The notes below the pieces were generated by a model. The model was not told where the DNA came from and ran no database searches. It worked only from the letters and a program-made list of their open reading frames with translations. 18,435 nt of DNA. Origin: G021776435 sp046756245 (lineage in GTDB: Bacteria > Pseudomonadota > Alphaproteobacteria > Caulobacterales > Parvularculaceae). Shown piece after piece: positions 8,994 through 15,414 of this stretch. The stretch spans positions 1 through 18,435 of the forward strand of contig JBHHVZ010000055.1 in NCBI GenBank assembly GCA_046756245.1. Reading direction: 5' to 3'. Within the stretch, counting starts at the first letter, position 1. Every line of letters starts with the position of its first letter. Made by a program: the position numbers and the translations under genes.

Positions 8994-9083
8994 GCTCTCG
9001 CTGACGGCCTGAGGCTCCATTCAAAGGTCGACATTGAAAAGCAGTGCTTTTCTCCGGCGTCGGGAGTCGCGGTCAGCGAGAGC
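8994..9083. repeat. Long imperfect hairpin after the antiporter operon
   Basis: GCTCTCGCTGAC (8994-9005) is perfectly complementary to GTCAGCGAGAGC (9072-9083). Inside it, GGCTCC (9013-9018) can pair with GGAGTC (9063-9068), and AAAAGC/GCTTTT (9036-9050) forms a further small stem. The 90-nt structure starts seven nt after the operon's last stop codon. It could serve as the 3' end or mRNA-stabilising structure, or be a dispersed repeat. No T-run follows the outer stem. The remainder up to 9160 shows no gene. Confidence 0.6.
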
Positions 9084-9167
9084 GCTGCATGAGACGGCGC
9101 CCCGCCCGGCGCGAAAAAAACAGCCATTCGGTTAATTCTTCGCCCCATGGTTTTATTCCGGGGATAG

Positions 9168-9176
9168 TTATCCACG
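9168..9176 (+). promoter_or_regulatory. Candidate DnaA box
   Basis: TTATCCACG matches the DnaA-box consensus TTATNCACA at eight of nine positions. It lies 60 nt upstream of the start of a DnaA-domain-IV protein gene, so DnaA or that protein itself could bind here. Single 9-mers of this kind occur by chance, so support is moderate. Confidence 0.4.
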
Positions 9177-9196
9177 GCTTTCGCTCCAGACTTATC

Positions 9197-9225
9197 ATTC
9201 CGGAAGGGTGATCAATTCCGGAAGG
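9197..9225 (+). promoter_or_regulatory. Twin TTCCGGAA palindromes (candidate operator)
   Basis: ATTCCGGAAGG occurs twice, at 9197-9207 and 9215-9225, exactly 18 nt apart, each containing the palindrome TTCCGGAA, with the palindrome TGATCA (9209-9214) between them. The second copy overlaps the ribosome site AAGGAG of the following gene. The spacing puts both on nearly the same DNA face, which suits a dimeric repressor. The binding protein is unknown. Confidence 0.4.
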
Positions 9226-9235
9226 AGTTCGTTGC

Positions 9236-9679
9236 GTGGAGTCGCCCATGGCGCGGGATAACGGCAGTTACGATGATCTGTTTGCAGTTCGGAAGAGAAG
9301 GCTGATCGCGAGGCTGGCGATGGAGACTGCGTCCGTCGCATTCGGCGCGCCCATGGAGCGGTTAGCGTCGTCACAGCGCTGCGGCGCGCAGGTGGCGCTG
9401 GCGCGACAGGCGGCGATGTATCTTGCGCACGTAGTCGGGCAATTGCCGTTGTCTTCAATCTCGACCGAATTCAATCGCGATCGAACGACTGTGAGCCACG
9501 CCTGTCATCTGATCGAAGACCGGCGCGACAGTCCGATGTTCGATATGCAGATAGAAATTCTTGAAACTTACTTGCGCGAAAGGTTGAACACAGCGGTTCC
9601 CGAACTGACGCCCGGCCAGTCTGACCGCTCGCGAACGCGCCGCGCGGCTGCGTCGATTTCTTATAAGCCGTGCAGATAG
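9236..9679 (+). CDS. hdaB: DnaA domain IV-like protein, probable HdaB homologue
   Basis: 147-residue protein whose centre matches the DNA-binding domain IV of the replication initiator DnaA. LARQAAMYLAHVVGQLPLSSISTEFNRD covers the first helices (55-82) and NRDRTTVSHACHLIED (80-95) corresponds to DnaA's GRDHTTVxHA box-recognition signature. There is no AAA+ ATPase domain. In Caulobacter a DnaA-domain-IV protein named HdaB was described that works with HdaA in regulatory inactivation of DnaA, and this is the best-known match in type. The start is GTG 9236 with AAGGAG at 9221-9226. ATG 9248 is too far from that site. The C-terminal 40 residues are basic and low-complexity. It converges with sufE, with only two nt between stop codons. 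Confidence 0.75.
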   Translation: MESPMARDNGSYDDLFAVRKRRLIARLAMETASVAFGAPMERLASSQRCGAQVALARQAAMYLAHVVGQLPLSSISTEFNRDRTTVSHACHLIEDRRDSPMFDMQIEILETYLRERLNTAVPELTPGQSDRSRTRRAAASISYKPCR

Positions 9680-9681
9680 TC

Positions 9682-10092
9682 CTAACCGGCGCCGTCGGCC
9701 GCGGCGATGTTGCGTATGCGCTTCACCATGGATACAAGCCCGTTCGAGCGTTGCGGCGTCAGATGATCCTTGAGGTCGAGCGGGGCGAGCGCGGATTCGG
9801 GATCGATATCGACGATCTCCCGCGGGGTTTTGCCGGAATAAAGCGCAAACAGAACTGCAATCAGTCCCTTGACGATATGGGCGTCGGAGTCGCCGTAAAA
9901 TACGAGCGCGCCGTTTTCATGCTCGGCGAAAAACCACACCTGGCTGGCGCAGCCGCGCACCTTGTGAGCGTCGTCGCGCACCTGCTCCGGATAGGGTTCG
10001 AGATTGCGGCCGAGATCGATCAGATATTTGTATCGGTCGTCCCAAGCGTCGAGAAACGCGAAATCCTGCTTGATATCTTCAAAGCTCGCCAT
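9682..10092 (-). CDS. sufE: Cysteine desulfuration protein SufE
   Basis: SufE accepts sulfur from the cysteine desulfurase SufS and delivers it to the SufBCD iron-sulfur scaffold in the cytoplasm. The 136-residue product has the family's length and signatures: IKQDFAFLDAWDDRYKYLIDLGR (7-29, interrupted only by normal variation), VRGCASQVW with the catalytic C48, and ALYSGKTPREI. ATG 10092 gives a normal N-terminus. The frame continues upstream to an ATG at 10149, adding 19 hydrophobic residues that do not belong to the family, although neither start shows a clear ribosome site. No other suf genes are in the window, which is common in alphaproteobacteria. Confidence 0.93.
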   Translation of the reverse strand: MASFEDIKQDFAFLDAWDDRYKYLIDLGRNLEPYPEQVRDDAHKVRGCASQVWFFAEHENGALVFYGDSDAHIVKGLIAVLFALYSGKTPREIVDIDPESALAPLDLKDHLTPQRSNGLVSMVKRIRNIAAADGAG

Positions 10093-10153
10093 TTGAAGGA
10101 AATAAGCCGCGCTGACGCCGAGGGCAAGGCGAATGGGAAATAGAATCATTTAG

Positions 10154-10293
10154 CGTCATCCCGTGCGCGCTGCGGCGCTCTGGCGTCATTGCACTGACAC
10201 GGGATCGTTTTGGATGTGTTGCGTGGAACAACATGCAGCCGGTCCCGTGTCTGCAAAGCAGCATTTACGCGCTGCATTGCGCACGGGATGACG
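10154..10293. repeat. Nested palindromic element upstream of sufE
   Basis: CGTCATCCCGTGCGC (10154-10168) is perfectly complementary to 10279-10293. Nested within it, GACACGGGA (10196-10204) pairs with TCCCGTGTC (10243-10251), and TGTTG (10217-10221) with CAACA (10229-10233). The segments between outer and middle stems are both 27 nt and partly complementary, so the 140-nt unit can fold into one long cruciform-like hairpin. It has no coding capacity I would trust. It occupies most of the 10093-10322 gap and looks like a dispersed repeat. Confidence 0.75.
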
Positions 10294-10322
10294 GGCGCTG
10301 GTTGTCGTTTTGTGAATCCGCT

Positions 10323-11375
10323 TCAACTCGCGCCTGCGCCGGCGACCCAGCCGATGCAGGTCGCCACGTCATTCAGTCCATGTTCGCCGAGGCAGAATGC
10401 TTCTTCATAGGGCGTGCGCGTCGCCGCGATGCACTGGTTGAGCGTCAGCTTGGAGAGTGAAAGGCAGCGTTCGCTGTGGTCGTTCTTGGCGTAAACCTCG
10501 ACAACCTTTTCATTGACGCCGTCGATGGCGTAGCGGGCTGCGAGATTGAGGACGCGGTCCATAACCACTTGCGCGTTCGGTTCACTGATGCGGCCCGGCG
10601 CCGCCGACTGACCCCAGCCCGGCGACCAGGCCGGCTCGGCGCTGGCAAGCGACGGGGCGGTGACGCCGTGATCGGTCGCAGGCGCCAGCGTCGGCGGCCG
10701 CGCAGCGGGGCGCGATGTCGCATAACGCGCCGCTTCGCTCAGCCGTTTCGAACCAGGCTGAATGCGCTGTTTGCCCCATTTCGTTTTCTGCATGGCGTAG
10801 GCCTGGGTTTTGAAGGTAGCCCCAAGATCGGCGAAACGGGCCGAATCGCGCGCGGTCATTTCAAGCACCGCCTTCATCGCCGCTTTGGCGCCATTGAGCT
10901 TGCGCGGATAGGACGGGTCTGCGGCGAGCCTTGCCAGAAACGCGTCCTTGCCGCTCAAACCTCTGCGGCCGCGGCGCTTCTTCGACCTAAGCTCTTTTTG
11001 CAACGCTTCAGCGAATTCCGGCGTGTCGGCCGCCACCAGCGCGGCGTAGGCGACCCAGCCGCCCGAAAGCGCATAGGAATCATGCGCGCCAAGACGCTTG
11101 TGCGCCTCGCGGGTTGAGGCGGCGCTGTTCAGCGGTTCGGCTTCGATCGCGGCGACGTCTTCCCGGAAAAGGATGTAATCGGCGGCCCGGCGCTCAAGCG
11201 GCGTCTGGCGCGGCTGCGCGAGCGTGTCGGCGGCGACCGCGCCGGAAACGACGGCGCCGACAACCACGGATGCAATCGCAGCGCGGCGGGCCAGCGCCTG
11301 GCGGCGAACGCCGCCGATATTGAAATTCGGGCGCCTACGCGCCCGGCGGCGAACCTGCGAAAGATTACGCAACAT
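10323..11375 (-). CDS. Exported hypothetical protein with four C-terminal cysteines
   Basis: Not a family I recognise. The 350-residue product starts with a long, very basic region (residues 1-31, many Arg), then a hydrophobic stretch 32-49 ending AVAAD, which could be a signal peptide cleaved near 48/49 or a signal anchor. A helical, Ala/Lys/Arg-rich middle follows (60-220), then a Pro/Ala-rich linker (221-265), and a compact C-terminal domain (266-350) with C304, C315, C328 and C340, suggesting two disulfides in the periplasm. ATG 11375 is preceded on the minus strand by GGGAGA at a reasonable distance. Codon usage looks like the neighbours. Flanked by sufE (with the palindromic element between) and a divergent histidine kinase. 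Confidence 0.8.
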   Translation of the reverse strand: MLRNLSQVRRRARRRPNFNIGGVRRQALARRAAIASVVVGAVVSGAVAADTLAQPRQTPLERRAADYILFREDVAAIEAEPLNSAASTREAHKRLGAHDSYALSGGWVAYAALVAADTPEFAEALQKELRSKKRRGRRGLSGKDAFLARLAADPSYPRKLNGAKAAMKAVLEMTARDSARFADLGATFKTQAYAMQKTKWGKQRIQPGSKRLSEAARYATSRPAARPPTLAPATDHGVTAPSLASAEPAWSPGWGQSAAPGRISEPNAQVVMDRVLNLAARYAIDGVNEKVVEVYAKNDHSERCLSLSKLTLNQCIAATRTPYEEAFCLGEHGLNDVATCIGWVAGAGAS

Positions 11376-11610
11376 ATGGTCTTCTCCCAGCCCTTCGCAT
11401 GAATTCCCCGAGGGGGACGCTGGACGTTATCAATCCGCAATTAATTCCGGCTTTGGCATACTAAACGCATTGAAGCTAAATTGGACATATTGATTCGCCT
11501 TAAATACGCCGCAAGGCCGCCTATTTGCAGGGGTTTAGTATTTATTAACGTTGCCGGGGCGATGGTGAGGTTGCGTTAATCATGATGACGCCTTCGTTAA
11601 TGGCGAGACC

Positions 11611-12948
11611 GTGCTGAAGAATCTCACCGCCCGTCTGACAGCGCCGTTCTCCCGCCGGGAGCGGGGACCATTGTGGCTGCCCGGACCGGGCGAGATGGTC
11701 GTCGTACTGAGTCCGGAAGGCCGCATCCTTAAGGTCTCGCCCGCGGCGCGGACGTTGCTGTGGCGCAAGCCGGAATCGCTTCTGGGCAGGGCGCTTTCCG
11801 ATTTCGTCTGGCGCGACGATCACGCCGCCTTGCGCAAGGCGATCGCCGAAGCGGGGAAAGGAAACGCGCCGCCGACAACGCTGCGCTTTCATCATCCGCA
11901 AAAGGCGGCGCTGTGGACCGACGTCATCGTCCGGGCCGAGCGGGGCGGGCGCCTGCGCGCGCTCGTTCGCGACCGGGGCGGGCTGCACGCCCGCGAACGC
12001 GCGCTGCGCCAGTCGGCCGAGCGCGCCCAGGCCGAAGCGGCGGCGCGGGCCGACCTTTTGGCCGACCTGAGCCATGAGATGAAAACGCCGCTCAACTCGA
12101 TTCTCGGCTTCGCCGACGCCATGCGCGAGGAAACGTTCGGACCGCTCGGCTGCGAAAAATACGACGAATATGTCAACCTCATCCATGGTTCCGGCAAACA
12201 TCTGATGTCGCTGATCACGACGGTGCTGGATCTGGCGCGGATTGAAGCCGACCGCTATGCGCTCAAGCCTGAAATCGCCAACGCCGGCGCGCTCGCGCGC
12301 GAATGCGTCGAAATGATCCGTCTGGATGCGGAAAAAGCCGGTCTTGCGGTGAAAACCGACGTCGCGCCGAATATTCCCGACAGCCTGCTCGATGCGCGTG
12401 CGGTCCGCCAGATTCTGCTCAACCTTCTCTCCAACGCCGTCAAATTCACCGGCGAGGGAGGAATTACTGTGACGGTGCGCGCTGAGGGAGACGCGCTACA
12501 GCTTGATGTAAAAGACACAGGCGTCGGCATGAGCGCGGAGCAGATCGCCGGACTCGGCGCCCGCTTCACCGCCGTGCAGGGCGACGGCGTGCGCGGGGCC
12601 AAGGGCGCAGGCCTCGGCCTGTCGCTTGCTTTCGCGCTGGCCGAGCTTCATGGCGGCGCGCTGACGCTTGAAAGCGCGCCTGGCGAGGGGCTGCTCGCGC
12701 GCCTGCGGTTGCCGTTGCGCACGCCGAAAGCGATCGGCGAAGAGGATGCGCACGCCGCCGGAGCGCCCGCGTCTTTTTTCGGCGCATCCTCGCGCGAATC
12801 TTCCACGGTCGCGCCGCTGCGTGCGGATCAGGACGTCGCTCCGGCGGCGGCGGCTGACGGCGAAGACATTCTCACCCAGCTTGAGCGCATTGAAGCCTAT
12901 CGCCGCGAAACCGCCGCCCGTCACGACAGCGGCGCCGATGCGGCGTGA
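11611..12948 (+). CDS. Soluble PAS sensor histidine kinase (PleC/DivJ-type HisKA)
   Basis: 445-residue two-component histidine kinase without TM segments. A PAS-like domain covers about 24-115. A short Ala/Arg-rich helix links it to HisKA with the phosphoacceptor H155 in LSHEMKTPLNSILGFADAM and the following FGPLGCEKYDEYVNLIHGSG, a pattern typical of the PleC/DivJ group. The ATPase domain has the N-box LLNLLSNAVKFT (about 270-281), G1 DTGVGMS and G2 GAKGAGLGLSLAFA. After about 375 comes a disordered Ala-rich tail ending in a helical QLERIEAYRRETAA. GTG 11611 is the only start near the open frame's left edge. Its ribosome site is weak, and a short 11-codon ORF overlaps it. No response regulator is adjacent, so the partner is unknown. 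Confidence 0.9.
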   Translation: MLKNLTARLTAPFSRRERGPLWLPGPGEMVVVLSPEGRILKVSPAARTLLWRKPESLLGRALSDFVWRDDHAALRKAIAEAGKGNAPPTTLRFHHPQKAALWTDVIVRAERGGRLRALVRDRGGLHARERALRQSAERAQAEAAARADLLADLSHEMKTPLNSILGFADAMREETFGPLGCEKYDEYVNLIHGSGKHLMSLITTVLDLARIEADRYALKPEIANAGALARECVEMIRLDAEKAGLAVKTDVAPNIPDSLLDARAVRQILLNLLSNAVKFTGEGGITVTVRAEGDALQLDVKDTGVGMSAEQIAGLGARFTAVQGDGVRGAKGAGLGLSLAFALAELHGGALTLESAPGEGLLARLRLPLRTPKAIGEEDAHAAGAPASFFGASSRESSTVAPLRADQDVAPAAAADGEDILTQLERIEAYRRETAARHDSGADAA

Positions 12949-12957
12949 GAGGGAGAG

Positions 12958-13038
12958 TGGTGAATAGGGAATAGGGATGAGGATGAGTCAAAGCTTTGGA
13001 CCGTTGGTGTAATCCCTATTCACCATTCACCATTCACC
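12958..13038. repeat. Inverted repeat with tandem ATTCACC heptamers
   Basis: TGGTGAATAGGGA (12958-12970) is perfectly complementary to TCCCTATTCACCA (13013-13025). The right arm runs into three tandem ATTCACC units (13018-13038). The 42-nt spacer includes the palindrome AAAGCTTT at 12990-12997. It fills the gap between the kinase gene and the DUF1491 gene, whose ATG shows no ribosome site downstream of it. It may be a transcript hairpin or dispersed repeat. Confidence 0.7.
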
Positions 13039-13047
13039 AGTAACCCC

Positions 13048-13386
13048 ATGCCCGATCGTTCATTCCGCCTGAAAACCGAAATCCGGGTGAGGGCGCATAT
13101 TCGGCGGTGCCGCAGCGAAGGCGCGTTCGCGACTGTGGCGCGGCGCGGCGATCCGGACGCCGGCGCGGTCGCGATCAAAGTCTATCTCGGCGCCGCCACG
13201 GCGCGGCTGTTCATGCAGAGCCGCGATCTCGACGGGCGTCCAATCTGGCGCGAGCCGTTTGAGGAGGCGCGCGCCGAGTCGGAGATCGACGCGCGGCTGG
13301 AAAAGGAATGCGCGATCGATCCGGATCTGTGGATTGTGGAAATCGAGGACCGCGAAGGCCGCGCCTTTCTGGACGAGGCGGATTAG
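13048..13386 (+). CDS. DUF1491 family protein
   Basis: 112-residue soluble protein of the alphaproteobacterial DUF1491 family, whose function is unknown. Recognisable stretches are FRLKTEIRVRAHIRRCRSEGAF near the start, the RRGDPDAGAVAIKVYL segment (32-48) and the C-terminal DPDLWIVEIEDREGRAFLDE. ATG 13048 has no clear ribosome site. The upstream AGTAACCCC is not one. It follows the histidine kinase gene in the same direction. Its TAG stop overlaps the stop of the convergent DUF2336 gene in the four bases TTAG at 13383-13386. Confidence 0.88.
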   Translation: MPDRSFRLKTEIRVRAHIRRCRSEGAFATVARRGDPDAGAVAIKVYLGAATARLFMQSRDLDGRPIWREPFEEARAESEIDARLEKECAIDPDLWIVEIEDREGRAFLDEAD

Positions 13387-14531
13387 CCTGACGCCCTGGC
13401 GCTGGCGATCGAATGAATCCCGAGCTTCTTGCGTTTCTGCCGGTTGCCGGCGGCCTGGGCGCGCACGCGCCAGAACCGCATGACGCGTTCGGCGGCGTCC
13501 TGGGGAATTTTCAGATAGAGGTCGAGAATGCGCAGCGCCTTGTTCTGCTGTTCGTGGTTTTTCTGCATGCCGAAGACGATCTTCGCGAAAGTCGAGCGCT
13601 CCAGCCCGGCCGCGCGGCACGAAATCGCCAGCGACTCCCATGAACGATCCTGAAGGATGCGTTGCGCGGTTGAGGCGTCGACCCCGATATAATGCGCAAA
13701 ACCGAGCAGAAATTCGGTCGAGCGATGCAGCTCGATCAGTTCCTTTAAGAGACTTTCATTGAGCGCGTTTGCGCGAATCTTGTCGGAAATGAACTTCTTC
13801 GCTTCGGCGACGTCGATCTTCGCTTCCGTCACCGCCTGGGTGAGAATCTTCGAGCGGTTCGTAACCACCGCCTCGTCGATCAAGGCCGGATCCAGCATAT
13901 CCGACCGGCGCAGGATCTCACGTTTCAAAGCCGTCGAAACAAAGAAATACATTTGCGTCAGAAGCTGCGGCGGCAAATCGTAACGGCTTGCCATCGGCGC
14001 TTGCAACTCTTCGACTTCACGCGATTGCTCGACGAGCTTTTCCATCGTGTCGGTCTTGAAGCGCGCGCCCTTGTTTTTGGCGAGCGACACCAGAACGTCC
14101 TTGTCGCCGCGCTCAACCAGTTCGTGCGAGACGGTTTCCGGCACTTCGCGGCGCTGGGTGATCGCCTTCATGTGATCCTTGCCGCGACGGCGGATGACGC
14201 GAATGAGATCTTCTTCGGTCAAGGTGGCGCTGCGCCGCAGAACCGGCTCGGCGACGCTGATCTCATCCTGGGCGAGCTGGCGGATGAGGCCGCGCGGGGC
14301 CGAAGGCACGTCGGCGAGTTTTTCAGCGATTTCGCGCCTGAGCGCCGTTTCGACGCTTTCGGTCACCCGGCTCAGGATGACGTCGAAATGCTGCATTTCG
14401 CTGGAGGTGTAGCGGTCCGGCGCCGCCATGAAAACGTCTGTAATCTCGCGCAGGAGATCGCGCCTTTTATCGCTTGAATCCTCTTTCGCGACAGCAATCA
14501 GCTGCTTGAGGCGTGAGGTTGCGCCGGACAT
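13383..14531 (-). CDS. DUF2336 domain-containing protein
   Basis: 382-residue soluble, almost entirely alpha-helical protein of the DUF2336 family, found in alphaproteobacteria and of unknown function. Helical repeats reminiscent of HEAT-like packing start after the N-terminal KEDSSDKRRDLLREITDVFM. LADVPSAPRGLIRQLAQDE (72-90) and the SATLTEEDLIRVI region are typical of the family. The C-terminal 30 residues are basic. The start ATG 14531 is preceded on the minus strand by GGAGGGG five nt away, a strong ribosome site. It converges with the DUF1491 gene and is divergent from the lipoprotein gene, with a 130-nt shared upstream region (14532-14661). Confidence 0.9.
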   Translation of the reverse strand: MSGATSRLKQLIAVAKEDSSDKRRDLLREITDVFMAAPDRYTSSEMQHFDVILSRVTESVETALRREIAEKLADVPSAPRGLIRQLAQDEISVAEPVLRRSATLTEEDLIRVIRRRGKDHMKAITQRREVPETVSHELVERGDKDVLVSLAKNKGARFKTDTMEKLVEQSREVEELQAPMASRYDLPPQLLTQMYFFVSTALKREILRRSDMLDPALIDEAVVTNRSKILTQAVTEAKIDVAEAKKFISDKIRANALNESLLKELIELHRSTEFLLGFAHYIGVDASTAQRILQDRSWESLAISCRAAGLERSTFAKIVFGMQKNHEQQNKALRILDLYLKIPQDAAERVMRFWRVRAQAAGNRQKRKKLGIHSIASARASG

Positions 14532-14661
14532 TCTTGCCCCTCCACAATCGGGATCGAGTGTGCGAATAAAGTGTAAATAATTCGTCGCCTTGGATTTTTG
14601 GGGTTAGACCGGTCGGTGTAACGGCGGCGGAACGCGGCGGGGGAGAAAAGGAGGCTCGGTC

Positions 14662-15384
14662 GTGGGCGAATGGAGCGTGGGCGCGAGGGTTGCGGCGACG
14701 GCGGCGGCGGCGCTGATTTTGAGCGCATGCGCGGGGCTGCCGACAGGCGGTGGTTTCGGACCGGAGCAGGTCAACTTCGCCGCCGGCTCGACGCTGGGCG
14801 GGGAGCTGCCGGGCCGGGACGTGGAAGTTCTCCATGACGTCTTCCTGACGGCGATCGAGACCGGCGCGCCCGACGAGCCTGCGTCATGGTCGGGACGCGC
14901 GGCGCGCGGCGCCGTTATTCCGGGCGGCTATCTGCTCGCCGGTTTGCGGCCCGACCCGGCCGATCTGCTGGCCGCGCCGCCGGGACTCGAGATCACCCAT
15001 GTGCTCGAGACCGAACTTGGCCTTTACGTGCTGACGCGCAATTCCAACGTCCGGCGCGGACCGGGCACGGACCGCGACATTCTCGAAGTGCTGCCTTCCG
15101 GCACCGGGGTCGACGTCGTCGGCCGCGTCGTCGACCGGCCCTGGATGCTTGTCGCCATCGATGACGAGGCGCGTGGTTATATCGCCCAGAAGCTCTTGAT
15201 CCGCGCGCCGGGTTCGGAGCTATTGCTTGCAGGCGGGCCGCGCCGGCGCCCGCATCTGTGCCGCGAATTCACCCAGCGCCTTGAGCTTTACGGCAGGCTC
15301 GACGAGTGGAGCGGCGTCGCCTGCAATCGCGGCGACGGCTGGCGGCTGGAAATTCCCGAAAACGCTCCCGTGCGGCTGTTTTAG
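14662..15384 (+). CDS. Lipoprotein with SH3-like domain and 17-kDa-antigen-like C-terminus
   Basis: 240-residue envelope protein. A signal peptide ends in the lipobox LSAC with C23 as the lipidated residue. The region 50-100 (VFLTAIETGAP...WSGRAARGAVIPGG) resembles the repeat seen in 17-kDa surface antigens. A bacterial SH3 domain spans about 119-180, with VLTRNSNVRRGPGTDRD, the first-strand signature of such domains. The C-terminal LCREFTQRLELYGRLDEWSGVAC recalls the last part of the rickettsial 17-kDa antigen family, with C200 and C221 possibly in a disulfide. GTG 14662 is supported by AGGAGG at 14649-14654. A role in binding peptidoglycan or the outer membrane is plausible. It sits next to a convergent PBP gene, 30 nt apart. 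Confidence 0.8.
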   Translation: MGEWSVGARVAATAAAALILSACAGLPTGGGFGPEQVNFAAGSTLGGELPGRDVEVLHDVFLTAIETGAPDEPASWSGRAARGAVIPGGYLLAGLRPDPADLLAAPPGLEITHVLETELGLYVLTRNSNVRRGPGTDRDILEVLPSGTGVDVVGRVVDRPWMLVAIDDEARGYIAQKLLIRAPGSELLLAGGPRRRPHLCREFTQRLELYGRLDEWSGVACNRGDGWRLEIPENAPVRLF

Positions 15385-15414
15385 CGCCTCGATTAAAGGA
15401 TCGCTTGGCCCAGA

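Noticed and set aside
8990..9175. 61-codon minus-strand ORF
   Set aside because: It lies over the long hairpin and the regulatory region. No ribosome site or family seen.
9670..10143. 157-codon plus-strand ORF
   Set aside because: Antisense of sufE, whose active-site motif is clear on the minus strand.
10210..10460. Short plus-strand ORFs
   Set aside because: They lie in the nested palindrome and antisense to the hypothetical protein, with no ribosome site or motif.
11540..11601. CtrA binding site upstream of the kinase
   Set aside because: TTAA occurs several times (for example 11576 and 11597) but not with the seven-nt spacing of a full CtrA site.
13018..13038. Tandem heptamers as a CRISPR or iteron array
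   Set aside because: Only three 7-bp units with no spacers and no replication initiator nearby.
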